A stretch of 64,000 nucleotides of DNA from Geoalkalibacter sp. (GCF_030605225.1 NZ_JAUWAV010000020.1:1-64000); one strand, 5' to 3'. Positions 23,297 through 32,690 are shown, counted from the first letter of the stretch. The notes: generated from the sequence alone by a model not told the origin. Made by a program: numbers and translations.

Positions 23297-23314
23297 CCCT
23301 GGGGGAATCCGTAA

Positions 23315-24433
23315 TTATAAACGCATCGGCATGATAACTGCCAAATAATTTTTCTCCGAATCGCCCGTGATCAGGGCCGGAGAAAGGTTGTCCTTGATTT
23401 TAAATAGAATTTTTTCCTCCGTGTGCGTCTGCAGAATATCGAGCAGATAGCGGGCGTTGAAGCCGATGGCGACCTCCTGTCCCTGATAGGAGACTTCGAG
23501 ATCCTCGCGGCCGTCGCCCAGTTCCGGATTGGAGGAGGAGATTTCCAGTTGATCGGGCTTGAGGGCGATCCGCACACCCTTGGACTTTTCACTGGCGAGG
23601 GTCGACATGCGGCGCAACGCATGAAGAAAATCCTCCGTGGATATTTCCGCCGTTTGATCGTTGGCTTTTGGAATCACACGCTCGTAATCGGGGAATTGTC
23701 CATCGATCAAGCGCATGATCAGGGTGGTGTGACCCTTGGCGATCTGGGCGCTGTTGTCCATGAAGGTCAGATGGATGTCCTCGGCGCCTTCCTCGGCGAG
23801 CTTTTTCAGTTCGAAAATCCCCTTGCGCGGAAAAATGGCGCCGCGCTGCAGTTCGGCGGGGGGCGGCGCGGTCAGGGGGGATGCGATCTTCGCGAGGCGG
23901 TGTCCATCCGTCGCCACCAGGTTGAGGAAGGATCCGTCGTTGTCCTCGGTGGCGCGGAAAAAGATGCCGTTGAGGTTGTACTTGGTTTCGTCCGTGGACA
24001 TGGCGAAGGCGGTTTTTTCGATCATGCGTCCCAGTTCGGCGCTGGAAAGGATGATGGTTTCCGGATTGTTCGCGGCGGGAAAAAAGGGGAATTCCTCGGG
24101 AGAGAGGCCGACGAGGTTGAACAGAGCCTTGCCGCAGCGAATTTCTATCCAGCAATTCTCCTTGGCGCGAAAGGAGATTTCGCCCTCGGGCAGTTCACGA
24201 ACGATTTCAAAGAGTTTTTTCGCCGAGACGGTGATGCGTCCCGAATCCTCGATGGTGGCAGGATAGGTGGCGCGCATGCCGACTTCGAGATCCGTCGCCG
24301 TGAGGGTGATGGTCTCCCCGACGGCGTCGATGAGAACATTGGCCAGGACCGGAATGGTGTTCTTGCGTTCGACGATGGCCTGCACACGCCCCAGGGCTTT
24401 GAGGAACACTTGTTTTTCGATTTTAAATTTCAT
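23315..24433 (-). CDS. dnaN: DNA polymerase III sliding clamp (beta subunit)
   Basis: The 372-residue clamp has three repeated clamp folds and the canonical C-terminus IMPMRL. Recognisable segments are the N-terminal MKFKIEKQVFLKALGRVQ, VDATDLEVGMRA-like wording (TLTATDLEVGMRA), VATDGHRLAK near residue 170 and the terminal NYLAVIMPMRL. It forms a ring on DNA that tethers polymerase. A strong GGGAGG precedes the ATG at 24433. The gene is separated from dnaA by 236 AT-rich bases with DnaA-box-like words. Confidence 0.98.
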   Translation of the reverse strand: MKFKIEKQVFLKALGRVQAIVERKNTIPVLANVLIDAVGETITLTATDLEVGMRATYPATIEDSGRITVSAKKLFEIVRELPEGEISFRAKENCWIEIRCGKALFNLVGLSPEEFPFFPAANNPETIILSSAELGRMIEKTAFAMSTDETKYNLNGIFFRATEDNDGSFLNLVATDGHRLAKIASPLTAPPPAELQRGAIFPRKGIFELKKLAEEGAEDIHLTFMDNSAQIAKGHTTLIMRLIDGQFPDYERVIPKANDQTAEISTEDFLHALRRMSTLASEKSKGVRIALKPDQLEISSSNPELGDGREDLEVSYQGQEVAIGFNARYLLDILQTHTEEKILFKIKDNLSPALITGDSEKNYLAVIMPMRL

Positions 24434-24669
24434 GGAACCTCCCCACGGTGGATTGCCTATGCTCTATAGGATTTTAAAAAAAAGAGGATAGTAGTATTAA
24501 CAGATGGCTGTGGATGCATGTCTTAAAGCGGCAACCTATTGAAATTTTTAGAAAAATATTTGTTGATCACGCTGTGGGCAACTGATCGGTCGCCTTGTTC
24601 TTTCGTGGAAAAGTGTGCCGCTTCGATGGCTGTTCTCCTTTGTCCCCCGCTGGATGCACAGGTTGTTCC
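24434..24669. other. dnaA-dnaN intergenic region, possible part of oriC
   Basis: The 236 bases are unusually AT-rich in the middle (24535-24562 with runs of A and T). They hold imperfect DnaA boxes at 24509-24517 (TGTGGATGC) and 24573-24581 (TGTGGGCAA), each matching seven of nine positions. No gene is seen. It could be an unwinding element or simply the dnaN promoter region. Confidence 0.5.
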
Positions 24670-26022
24670 CTAGCGGGTCAGGCTATTTTTCAGGGTATTG
24701 ATGGTCGTGCGCAACTGAAAATCGTTCTCCTGCAAGCTCTCGATCTTTTTGATGGCGTGGATGATGGTGGAATGATCCTTGCCGCCGAAACGGTCGCCGA
24801 TCTCCGGAAAGGACAGGGAGGTCAGCTGTCGGGACAGATACATGGCGATCTGGCGCGGCAGAACCAGGGCCTTGAGGCGTTTGGGCGACTTGAGATCGGT
24901 GAGTTTGATGTTGAAATGGGACGCCACGGTTTTCTGGATTTCCTCGACGCTCAATTCGCGGTTTTTCTCCACGAGAATATCCTTGAGCACTTCGCGCGCC
25001 ATATCCAGGGTAAGCGGGGTCGAGGTCAGGCTGGCATAGGCGCCAAGGCGAATGAGAAAACCTTCGAGTTCGCGAACATTGCTGGTGATGGAATTGGAAA
25101 GGAAATAGGCGACATCCTCGGGCAGGTTGATGCCGTTCTTATCCGCCTTCATCTTGAGAATCGCCTGCTTGGTTTCGACGTCCGGCGCCTGAATATCGGC
25201 GATCAGACCCCATTCGAAACGAGATCGCAAGCGCTCCTCGAGGCCTGGAATTTCCTTGGGAAACTTGTCCGAGGTGACGACGATCTGCTTGTGCGCCTCA
25301 TAAAGGGCGTTGAAGGTATGAAAAAATTCCTCCTGGGTGCGCTCCTTGCCGGCGATGAACTGCACGTCGTCGATGAGCAGGACGTCCATGGAGCGAAACT
25401 TGTTGCGAAATTCATCCATGCGCGCGTAGCGCAGGGAATTGATCAACTCGTTCATGAATTTTTCCGAGGCATAGTAGCACACCCGCATTTCCGGGTTGCG
25501 GCTCAGAATCGCATTGCCGATGGCGTTGATCAGATGGGTCTTGCCCAGGCCGACGCCACCGTAAATGAAGAGCGGGTTATAAGTGGTGGCGGGATTGTTG
25601 GCGACCGCCATGGCCGCGGCGTGGGCGAACTGGTTGGAGGATCCGGAGACGAAATCGGTGAAGACGTAGCGTGGATTGAGGTTGGTCACGAATGCATCCG
25701 CGCGTGTCTTGGGCAAAAAGCCCTCCGGCGGATCTTCGCGCTGGGTCGACTTTTGCGGGGATGGGGTTGAATCCGCGACCTGGGGCCTGCCGATTTCCAG
25801 GACGATGCGATATTCGACGGCGCCGACCTGCGCCAGGGCCTGCTCGATGCGCCGCGTATAGTTGTCGCGAATCCACTCGAGAAAAAACCGATTGGGAACT
25901 CGAAGAAAAACCTGGGATTTCTCGATGCGTAAAAATTCGATGGGTCTGATCCAGGTGGCAAACAGTTGCGGATTGAGCGTTTGCTCAAGCTGAGTCAGGG
26001 TTTCGCGCCAGAGTCGATCCAT
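24670..26022 (-). CDS. dnaA: chromosomal replication initiator DnaA
   Basis: The 450-residue initiator has domain I at the N-terminus (LWRETLTQLEQTLNPQLFAT), a short linker and an AAA+ domain with Walker A GGVGLGKTHLINAIG and Walker B VLLIDDVQFIAGK. The C-terminal DNA-binding domain carries the signature FGGKDHSTIIHAIKKIE. The ATG at 26022 fits the family's N-terminus; two upstream ATGs in frame (26058, 26088) add residues that are not conserved. It is divergent from rpmH across the probable origin. Confidence 0.97.
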   Translation of the reverse strand: MDRLWRETLTQLEQTLNPQLFATWIRPIEFLRIEKSQVFLRVPNRFFLEWIRDNYTRRIEQALAQVGAVEYRIVLEIGRPQVADSTPSPQKSTQREDPPEGFLPKTRADAFVTNLNPRYVFTDFVSGSSNQFAHAAAMAVANNPATTYNPLFIYGGVGLGKTHLINAIGNAILSRNPEMRVCYYASEKFMNELINSLRYARMDEFRNKFRSMDVLLIDDVQFIAGKERTQEEFFHTFNALYEAHKQIVVTSDKFPKEIPGLEERLRSRFEWGLIADIQAPDVETKQAILKMKADKNGINLPEDVAYFLSNSITSNVRELEGFLIRLGAYASLTSTPLTLDMAREVLKDILVEKNRELSVEEIQKTVASHFNIKLTDLKSPKRLKALVLPRQIAMYLSRQLTSLSFPEIGDRFGGKDHSTIIHAIKKIESLQENDFQLRTTINTLKNSLTR

Positions 26023-26328
26023 GGGTGTCCGAATGATAAGGCTGGAGAAAAAGTCCATTCGCGAAAAAAGCGCGGATAAAAAATCCACAAGGTTGTCAAC
26101 ATCTGTGGATAAACTGAAAAAGCGCCTTTTTCCCGGTATTTCCCAAGAGCGGAAAGGGCATAAAGGTACCAGAGCGGAATGGGAAATTCAAGTTTTTTCT
26201 CCGCAGAGCGTTGCCGGTTTCGCGGCTTTTGTCGCAAAGGCGGTTGACTTCCGGGGCAAATTATGTTCTTAATTGCGCTTTCCTCTGTTTCGAAGTTTCA
26301 AAATTGATGGATTCAAGGAGTTAGCTCG
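26023..26328. other. dnaA-rpmH intergenic region, candidate oriC
   Basis: This 306-base divergent region holds a perfect DnaA box on the minus strand at 26104-26112 (TGTGGATAA), a partial one at 26081-26089 (AAATCCACA) and AT-rich stretches. A weak promoter-like TTGACT at 26244-26249 faces rpmH. Strand switching of all flanking genes here supports an origin. Only one perfect box is visible, so the functional origin may be bipartite with the dnaA-dnaN gap. Confidence 0.6.
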
Positions 26329-26478
26329 ATGAAACGCACTTACCAGCCGAGCAAGGTTCGGCGCAAGAGAACCCATGGATTTCGCAAGCGGATGCTGACC
26401 AGCAAGGGCCAGCAGGTTCTTAAGCGGCGTCGCGCCAAAGGCCGTCATCGCCTGGTCGTGGAGATTCCCAAGAAGTAA
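26329..26478 (+). CDS. rpmH: 50S ribosomal protein L34
   Basis: The 49-residue, highly basic protein starts [20 protein letters not shown] and ends VVEIPKK, a standard L34. It is a component of the large ribosomal subunit. AAGGAG lies eight bases before the ATG. rnpA starts 11 bases after the stop; pairing of rpmH with rnpA is nearly universal in bacteria. This is the first gene of the rightward origin-proximal operon. Confidence 0.97.
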   Translation: MKRTYQPSKVRRKRTHGFRKRMLTSKGQQVLKRRRAKGRHRLVVEIPKK

Positions 26479-26489
26479 TCGTCTTATCG

Positions 26490-26849
26490 GTGAAGGAATT
26501 TGTCTCCTGTTCTTTTTCTGGGCACAAACGCCTCAAGACCGGAAAAGAATTCCAAATCTTGCGGACAAGGGGGCGTTTGTACAAAACGCCCCACTTTCTT
26601 GTGTATGTGCTGAGAAATTCCGTGTCCTGGTGTCGCCTGGGCCTGACCGTGAGCCGTAAGGTGGGAAATTCTCCGCAACGCAACCGGGTCAAACGGCTGC
26701 TGCGGGAATTTTTTCGGCGGGAACTGCAGCATCTTCACCAGGGTCGGGACTTCTCGATCATCGCTCGACCTGGAGCTTCTCTGCTTACTTTTGACCAGGT
26801 GGTCGAGGAGCTGTCCGTCCTGAAAAGACCTGGCAAAACCCGAGGTTAA
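26490..26849 (+). CDS. rnpA: ribonuclease P protein component
   Basis: The basic 119-residue protein helps RNase P RNA process tRNA 5' ends. The conserved RNA-binding segment is [21 protein letters not shown], quoted here in part as [12 protein letters not shown], and the N-terminal [15 protein letters not shown] also matches. It starts with GTG at 26490, eleven bases after rpmH. yidD follows 5 bases after the stop. Confidence 0.95.
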   Translation: MKEFVSCSFSGHKRLKTGKEFQILRTRGRLYKTPHFLVYVLRNSVSWCRLGLTVSRKVGNSPQRNRVKRLLREFFRRELQHLHQGRDFSIIARPGASLLTFDQVVEELSVLKRPGKTRG

Positions 26850-26854
26850 CAGCC

Positions 26855-27064
26855 ATGCGGCACTTTTGCCTGGGTCTGATTCGCTTTTATCAACTGGTTC
26901 TTTCCCCGCTCAAGGGGCCTTCCTGCCGTTTCTATCCTTCCTGTTCCCAATACAGTTTCGACGCGATACATCGCTACGGCACGATCAAGGGTCTTTGGCT
27001 GGGATTGCGGCGCTTGGCCAAATGCCATCCTTTTCATCCGGGGGGAATGGATCCCCTACCTTGA
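26855..27064 (+). CDS. yidD: membrane protein insertion efficiency factor YidD
   Basis: This 69-residue protein carries the YidD signature: [31 protein letters not shown] and KCHPFHPGG. The three conserved Cys are present. It assists YidC-dependent membrane insertion at the inner leaflet. It begins 5 bases after rnpA and ends 22 bases before yidC, the usual order. Confidence 0.96.
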   Translation: MRHFCLGLIRFYQLVLSPLKGPSCRFYPSCSQYSFDAIHRYGTIKGLWLGLRRLAKCHPFHPGGMDPLP

Positions 27065-27086
27065 TCAGTCACCGCTTGGAGTCGGT

Positions 27087-28685
27087 ATGGAAAATAAAAA
27101 TACGCTCATCGCCATTGTTCTCATGTTGCTGGTATGGATCGGTTTTTCCATATTTTTTCCGCCCCAGGCACCTCCTCCTCGCGTCGAGGAGCCGCCGGCG
27201 GCGCTACAGGAACAGGCGCCCGTCGCCGGCCCCGTGACGGCCGAGGTCGCGCCTTCCCTGGAAATCGTTCCCCCCGCCTTGGGGGCCGGCAGCATTCTTG
27301 AGGTGCAGACGCAGACCTTTCGCCTTGAAATCGACGAGCGCAGCGCCTCCATTCGACGCATTGAATTGCTGCAATACGGCGACACCCTGGCCGCCGAGTC
27401 CGCCGGTTTCGTGTTGGTCGATACCCGCGACCTGGGACTGGGAACCCTGCAACTGGGCGGCACCGACGGCCTGAGCGGGGCCGGCCAACCCGTGTATGCC
27501 TTTGTCGATCCGCCGGCCGGCACCCTGACCCTTGGACCCGGCGAATCTCGGGATCTGGTGTTTCGCGGGGAAATCGCGCCGGGCGTGCTGGTGGAAAAAA
27601 TCCTTTCGCTTCAGGGCGATTCCTATCAGATTCCCGTGGCGGTGCGCCTGATCAACCGCAGCGCCGGCCCCCTGTCGGGAAATCTCAGCCTGACCCTGGT
27701 GCAGCCTTGGGACAAGGCCATGGCGGGCACCATGTATGAATTCGTCGGACCCAGTACCTTTTCCGGAGGCAAAAAGCGCAGCGACAAGGTCGACGATCTC
27801 GCCAAGCAGCCCGCGCTCTACACGGAATCCATCGTCTGGACGGGGTTCGAGAAAAAATATTTTCTCAACGCCATCGTGCCCCTGGAGGACAGCGCCGAAC
27901 GCGCCCGGGTCGATATGGTCGGCAGCCTGGTCAGCAACAGCCTGATCAGCCCCTATCGCACCCTGCAGAGCGGCGAACAGGCCGAATGGCGCTTCTTTGC
28001 ATTTTTCGGACCCAAGGATTTCGATCTGTTGAGCGGCCTGGGCTATCATCTGAGCGAAGCCGTCGATTTCGGTTTTTTCGGTTTTCTCGCTCGTCCTCTG
28101 CTGCATGTTCTTAAATTTTTCTATGGATTTTTGCATAATTATGGTCTCGCCATCATTTTGCTGACGGTGATCATCAAGATTCTCTTCTGGCCCCTGACGC
28201 AAAAAAGTTTCACCTCCATGAAGGAGATGCAAAAACTTCAACCGCAGATGCAGAAATTGCGGGAAAAGTATAAAAACGACAAGCAGCGCATGAACATGGA
28301 GTTGATGAATCTGTACAAGGAACATCGCGTCAACCCCTTGGGCGGCTGCCTGCCCATGCTGGTGCAGATTCCGGTGTTCTTCGCCCTGTACAAGGTGCTG
28401 CTGGTTTCCATCGAACTGCGTCATGCGCCCTTCTTTCTCTGGATCACCGACCTCTCGGCCAAGGATCCCTACTACATCACCCCGGTGATCATGGGGGCTT
28501 CCATGTTCATCCAGCAAAAAATGACGCCGAGCAACCTTGATCCCGTTCAGGCGAAGATTTTTCTCGCCATGCCCCTGATCTTCACCGTCATGTTTTTGAA
28601 TTTTCCCTCCGGGCTGGTGCTCTACTGGCTGGTCAACAACATCCTGACCATCGGTCAGCAGGCGCTGATTCACCGGAAGGCCTAG
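27087..28685 (+). CDS. yidC: membrane protein insertase YidC
   Basis: The 532-residue Gram-negative-type insertase has an N-terminal helix (TLIAIVLMLLVWIGFSIFF), a Pro-rich linker, a periplasmic beta-sandwich of about 270 residues, and five C-terminal helices. The latter include LHNYGLAIILLTVIIKILFW, LGGCLPMLVQIPVFFALYKV and FPSGLVLYWLVNNILTIGQQ. It inserts and folds inner-membrane proteins. The stop codon is immediately followed by the mnmE GTG, with no gap. The jag/khpB (R3H) gene commonly found after yidC is absent here. Confidence 0.97.
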   Translation: MENKNTLIAIVLMLLVWIGFSIFFPPQAPPPRVEEPPAALQEQAPVAGPVTAEVAPSLEIVPPALGAGSILEVQTQTFRLEIDERSASIRRIELLQYGDTLAAESAGFVLVDTRDLGLGTLQLGGTDGLSGAGQPVYAFVDPPAGTLTLGPGESRDLVFRGEIAPGVLVEKILSLQGDSYQIPVAVRLINRSAGPLSGNLSLTLVQPWDKAMAGTMYEFVGPSTFSGGKKRSDKVDDLAKQPALYTESIVWTGFEKKYFLNAIVPLEDSAERARVDMVGSLVSNSLISPYRTLQSGEQAEWRFFAFFGPKDFDLLSGLGYHLSEAVDFGFFGFLARPLLHVLKFFYGFLHNYGLAIILLTVIIKILFWPLTQKSFTSMKEMQKLQPQMQKLREKYKNDKQRMNMELMNLYKEHRVNPLGGCLPMLVQIPVFFALYKVLLVSIELRHAPFFLWITDLSAKDPYYITPVIMGASMFIQQKMTPSNLDPVQAKIFLAMPLIFTVMFLNFPSGLVLYWLVNNILTIGQQALIHRKA

Positions 28686-30059
28686 GTGGATTACGCGGAT
28701 CGGGCCACCATTGCCGGTCCCGCCACGGTCTTCGGGCAAGGCGGGATCGGCATCGTTCGTCTCTCCGGAGATCGGGCGCTAGACCTTCTCCAACGTCTGT
28801 TCCGACCTCGGCGGCACCTAAGCGCTTTTGAATCTCACCGCTTTTATTACGGCGCCATCGTCGATGCGCGCGGCGACTTGATCGATGAGGCCATGGCCGT
28901 CTATATGCGGGGTCCCCACAGCTATACCCGCGAGGACGTGGTCGAGTTTCACTGTCACGGCGGCGCGGTGGTCGGTCGACGGGTGCTCGACCTGCTGCTC
29001 GAGGGCGGGGCGCGCCTTGCTCATCCCGGTGAATTCACCCTGCGCGCCTTTCTCAACGGTCGCATTGATCTGAGTCAGGCCGAAGGCGTCATGGAGGTCA
29101 TCGGCGCCCAGTCCCTGCTTGGTCACAAGATTGCCGTTCGCCATTTGCAGGGGGCCTTGCGGGAGCGCTGTGACGCTCTGCGCGAGTTGTTGCGCGACGC
29201 CCTGGCCCTGGTGGAAGCCTGGATTGATTTTCCTGAGGAAGATCTCGATCCCGCCACTCAAGACGGCATCGGCGTTTTGCTCCGGCAGGCCGACGAGCAA
29301 GTGCGTGCGCTGCTCGAGAGCTTCCGCACGGGTCGGGTGCTGCGCGATGGTCTCGGGGTGTTGATTCTCGGCCGCCCCAACGTGGGCAAGAGTTCCTTGC
29401 TCAATGCCCTGCTCGGCAGCGCTCGCGCCATCGTCACCGATTTGCCCGGCACCACGCGCGACACCATTGAGGAGCAGCTTGATCTTGACGGGCTGCTGGT
29501 GCGCCTGATCGATACGGCCGGCCTTCGCGAGAGTGCCGATCTGGTTGAGCAGGAAGGGGTGCGGCGCAGTCGCGAAAAAATCGCCGAGGCTGATCTGGTG
29601 CTGCTGGTGGTGGACGGCCATTGCGGAGTCAGGCCCGAGGATCTCGCCATCCTCGACGACTGTGGCGACAAGAGCGTGCTGCTGGTGGTCAACAAGTGCG
29701 ACCTCGGTAATTGCGAGCTTCCGATCAGCCTCGCGCACCTGCCGCGGGTCGAGATCTCCGCCAGTACCGGTGAGGGCTTGGGATCGCTGCGGCGGGCCAT
29801 TCGGGAGATGTTTGTCGATCCGGATCCGGATCCGGTCCGTGAAACCCTCATGGTCACCGAGGTTCGCCACCAGGATTGTTTCAGTCGCTGCTCCCAGGTC
29901 CTGGCGCGCGCACAGGCCGCTTTGGAGCGTCGGGAATCCCTGGAATTTCTGGCGCTCGAACTGCGGCTGGCTCTTGAGGTGCTTGGCGAGGTGACGGGCG
30001 AAACCGCGCCCGAGGACATCATCAACCGCATCTTTTCGCGGTTCTGCATTGGCAAGTAA
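28686..30059 (+). CDS. mnmE: tRNA modification GTPase MnmE
   Basis: The 457-residue GTPase works with MnmG to make the 5-carboxymethylaminomethyl (or related) group on U34 of tRNAs. It has an N-terminal folate-binding domain (TIAGPATVFGQGGIGIVRLS), helices, and an inserted G domain with GRPNVGKSSLLNALL, DTAGLRE and NKCD. The universal C-terminus reads FCIGK, with the Cys. The start is GTG at 28686, directly abutting the yidC stop, with the GGAAGG binding site inside the yidC end. A parS site follows the stop. Confidence 0.96.
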   Translation: MDYADRATIAGPATVFGQGGIGIVRLSGDRALDLLQRLFRPRRHLSAFESHRFYYGAIVDARGDLIDEAMAVYMRGPHSYTREDVVEFHCHGGAVVGRRVLDLLLEGGARLAHPGEFTLRAFLNGRIDLSQAEGVMEVIGAQSLLGHKIAVRHLQGALRERCDALRELLRDALALVEAWIDFPEEDLDPATQDGIGVLLRQADEQVRALLESFRTGRVLRDGLGVLILGRPNVGKSSLLNALLGSARAIVTDLPGTTRDTIEEQLDLDGLLVRLIDTAGLRESADLVEQEGVRRSREKIAEADLVLLVVDGHCGVRPEDLAILDDCGDKSVLLVVNKCDLGNCELPISLAHLPRVEISASTGEGLGSLRRAIREMFVDPDPDPVRETLMVTEVRHQDCFSRCSQVLARAQAALERRESLEFLALELRLALEVLGEVTGETAPEDIINRIFSRFCIGK

Positions 30060-30065
30060 CACGGA

Positions 30066-30081
30066 TGTTTCACGTGAAACA
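30066..30081. promoter_or_regulatory. parS: parS centromere site
   Basis: TGTTTCACGTGAAACA is a perfect 16-bp palindrome identical to the widely conserved bacterial parS consensus. It lies in the short mnmE-mnmG gap, about 3.4 kb from parB, exactly where ParB nucleation sites are expected near the origin. Confidence 0.93.
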
Positions 30082-30120
30082 AAAGACTTAACCCTTGATA
30101 TCCGCGAGGGAAAACCGGGT

Positions 30121-31983
30121 ATGACGGCTCAAGTGAACAAAACCTATGACGTCATCGTCGTCGGCGCCGGACATGCCGGCTGCGAGGCGGCTCTGGCGGC
30201 GGCGCGCATGGGTTGCGCCACTCTGCTGCTGACCATGAACCTCGATACCGTGGGTCTGATGTCGTGCAACCCCGCCATCGGCGGTCTGGCCAAGGGGCAT
30301 CTGGTCAAGGAGATCGACGCCCTGGGTGGAGAGATGGCGCGCAACATCGATGCCACCGGCATTCAGTTTCGCACCCTCAACACCAAGAAAGGCCCGGCGG
30401 TGCGCGCCAGCCGCGCCCAGGCCGATCGCCAGCTCTATCGCCAGCGGCTCAAGCTGCTCATCGAAGATCAGGCCCGTCTCGATCTCAAGCAGGGCACCGT
30501 GCAGACCCTGCTTCTTGAGGGCTCCAGGGTGCGGGGGGTGCTCACCCGCGAGGGTCTGACTTTTCTGGGACACACCCTGGTGCTGACCACCGGCACGTTT
30601 CTCAAGGGCCTGGTGCATGTGGGTCTTTCCAGCTTCCCCTCGGGTCGCGCCGGAGAGCCGCCCGCGGAAGGAATCAGCGATCAGCTGCGCGCCCTCGGCT
30701 TGCGCGTCGGGCGCCTCAAGACCGGCACGCCGTCGCGCCTGGATGCCCATACCATCGATTTTTCCCGCCTGGAGGAGCAACCGGGCGACACGCCGCCTCG
30801 CCCGTTCTCCTTTCTGACCCAGGCCATCACCACCCCGCAGGTGCCCTGCCACATCACCTACACCAACGAACGCACCCATGAGGTGATCCGCTCGGGGTTG
30901 CACCGCTCGCCCCTCTATACGGGGAAAATTTCAGGAGTCGGTGCGCGCTACTGCCCGTCCGTCGAAGACAAGGTCATGCGCTTTCCGGAGAAGGACCGCC
31001 ATCAGGTGTTTCTTGAGCCCGAAGGCCTGCAGACCCGCGAAATCTATCCCAACGGCGTGTCGAGTTCCCTGCCGCCCGATGTCCAGTTGGCTTTTCTGCG
31101 CACCATCGCGGGCTTGGAGCGGGTCGAGATCATGCGCCCCGGCTACGCCATCGAATACGATTACTTTCCCCCGACGCAGCTGCGCCCGACCCTGGAAACC
31201 CGCGATATCGCGGGCCTCTACCACGCCGGGCAGATCAACGGCACCTCGGGCTACGAGGAGGCCGCCGCCCAGGGCCTGGTGGCCGGCATCAACGCCGCGC
31301 TGGCCTGCCAGGGGCGCGAGCCCCTGGTGCTGACCCGGGACAATTCCTACATCGGCGTGCTCATCGACGATCTGGTCACCCTCGGCACCGAGGAGCCCTA
31401 CCGCATGTTCACCTCGCGTTCCGAATACCGCCTGCTGCTGCGCGAGGACAACGCCGATCTGCGTTTGACTCCCTTGGGGCGCGCGGTTGGTCTGGTGGAC
31501 GAGGAGCGCTGGCGCAGATTTAATCTCAAGCAGGAGCAGATCGCCGCCGGGCGCGATTTGCTGCGTCAGGGGCGACTGCTGCCCGGCGATACCCAGGCGG
31601 TGGAGGAGTTGGGCCTGCACGGGCTCTCGGAGGCGCGCAGCTGGGAAGATCTGCTGAGGCGTCCGGAAATCGGCATGGCGGATCTGGCGCGCTCCTCGAC
31701 GGAGCTGCGCGCCCTGGATCCGGCCGTGGCCGAGCAGATCGAAATCCAGGTGAAATACGCCGGCTATATCGCGCGTCAGCAGGAGATGGTGGAGCGTTTC
31801 CGCCGCACCGAGGAGGTTAAAATCCCCGAGGATCTCGATTATGCCGCCATTGCCGGGCTCACCGCGGAGGTTCGAGAAAAGCTTCAGCGGGTGCGCCCCC
31901 GCACCCTGGGGCAGGCGGCGCGCATCTCGGGGGTGACCCCTGCCGCCGTGGCGATTCTCTCCGTCGCGGTGCGGAGGCGCTGA
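30121..31983 (+). CDS. mnmG: tRNA uridine-5-carboxymethylaminomethyl modification enzyme MnmG
   Basis: The 620-residue FAD enzyme is the partner of MnmE. The dinucleotide-binding motif is YDVIVVGAGHAGCEAALAAAR at the N-terminus, quoted in part as VGAGHAGCEAA. MSCNPAIGGLAKGHLVKEID and the GTSGYEEAAAQGLVAGINAA region are also diagnostic. The ATG at 30121 gives the normal family length and has GAGGG ten bases upstream; a TTG at 30049 in frame would run the coding region across parS. rsmG begins 1 base after the stop. Confidence 0.96.
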   Translation: MTAQVNKTYDVIVVGAGHAGCEAALAAARMGCATLLLTMNLDTVGLMSCNPAIGGLAKGHLVKEIDALGGEMARNIDATGIQFRTLNTKKGPAVRASRAQADRQLYRQRLKLLIEDQARLDLKQGTVQTLLLEGSRVRGVLTREGLTFLGHTLVLTTGTFLKGLVHVGLSSFPSGRAGEPPAEGISDQLRALGLRVGRLKTGTPSRLDAHTIDFSRLEEQPGDTPPRPFSFLTQAITTPQVPCHITYTNERTHEVIRSGLHRSPLYTGKISGVGARYCPSVEDKVMRFPEKDRHQVFLEPEGLQTREIYPNGVSSSLPPDVQLAFLRTIAGLERVEIMRPGYAIEYDYFPPTQLRPTLETRDIAGLYHAGQINGTSGYEEAAAQGLVAGINAALACQGREPLVLTRDNSYIGVLIDDLVTLGTEEPYRMFTSRSEYRLLLREDNADLRLTPLGRAVGLVDEERWRRFNLKQEQIAAGRDLLRQGRLLPGDTQAVEELGLHGLSEARSWEDLLRRPEIGMADLARSSTELRALDPAVAEQIEIQVKYAGYIARQQEMVERFRRTEEVKIPEDLDYAAIAGLTAEVREKLQRVRPRTLGQAARISGVTPAAVAILSVAVRRR

Positions 31984-31984
31984 G

Positions 31985-32632
31985 ATGGACGAGCTCGGCC
32001 GGCTACGGCGCTGCCTGAAGGATCTCGGGCTGGAGGTGTCGCCCGACGCAGAGGCGCAACTGCTCGCCTTTCAACGGGAACTGCTCGCCTGGAACCGCAA
32101 ATTCAACCTCACCGCGATCCGCGATCCGCTGGAGAGCGTGGAAAAACATCTCGCGGACTCCCTCACGCCTCTGCCTCTGCTGCGCTCCGCCAAACGGCTG
32201 CTCGATCTCGGCTCGGGCGCCGGCTTGCCGGCCCTGCCGCTGAAAATCGCCCGGCCCGAGCTGTCGGTGGTGTCCCTGGATTCCCAGGAAAAGAAGATCC
32301 TCTTTCAGCGTCATGTGGCGCGCAAGCTCGGTCTGCGTGATTTTCACGCGGTCTGCGCGCGCATCGAGGATTTTGCCGCGGATTCCGCTCAGCGGGGTGC
32401 TTATTCCCTGGTGATCGCCCGCGCCCTGGCCTCCCTGGAGCAACTGCTGGCCTGGGCCGCGCCCTTTCTGGCCGAGGATGGCCGCTTTATCGCCATGAAG
32501 GCCCAGGAAGAGGACGGCGATGCCGCCCTGCTCGCGCCGCGCTTCGGTTTTCGCCTGGTGGGCGAGGAAGAACTGCGTCTGCCGGTCAGTGGCGCGCGCC
32601 GCCGTCTTCAGGTCTTTGCCCCGGCCCCCTGA
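31985..32632 (+). CDS. rsmG: 16S rRNA (guanine527-N7) methyltransferase
   Basis: The 215-residue AdoMet-dependent methyltransferase modifies G527 of 16S rRNA. The AdoMet site reads LLDLGSGAGLPALPLKIARP near residue 75, with ALASLEQLLAWAAPFL following. FNLTAIRDP near residue 35 is typical of RsmG. Loss of this gene confers low-level streptomycin resistance in other bacteria. Its ATG overlaps the mnmG stop region by one base of spacing, so the two are coupled. Confidence 0.95.
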   Translation: MDELGRLRRCLKDLGLEVSPDAEAQLLAFQRELLAWNRKFNLTAIRDPLESVEKHLADSLTPLPLLRSAKRLLDLGSGAGLPALPLKIARPELSVVSLDSQEKKILFQRHVARKLGLRDFHAVCARIEDFAADSAQRGAYSLVIARALASLEQLLAWAAPFLAEDGRFIAMKAQEEDGDAALLAPRFGFRLVGEEELRLPVSGARRRLQVFAPAP

Positions 32633-32681
32633 AGAGAGGGACAGGGGCGGGATTTTCTGTTTCCCGCGACCTTGGTGGCTG

Positions 32682-32690
32682 TGCTAGAAT
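32682..32690 (+). promoter_or_regulatory. candidate extended -10 promoter for parAB
   Basis: TGCTAGAAT at 32682-32690 is an extended -10 element 38 bases before the parA ATG. No good -35 hexamer is seen at the right spacing. Confidence 0.4.
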
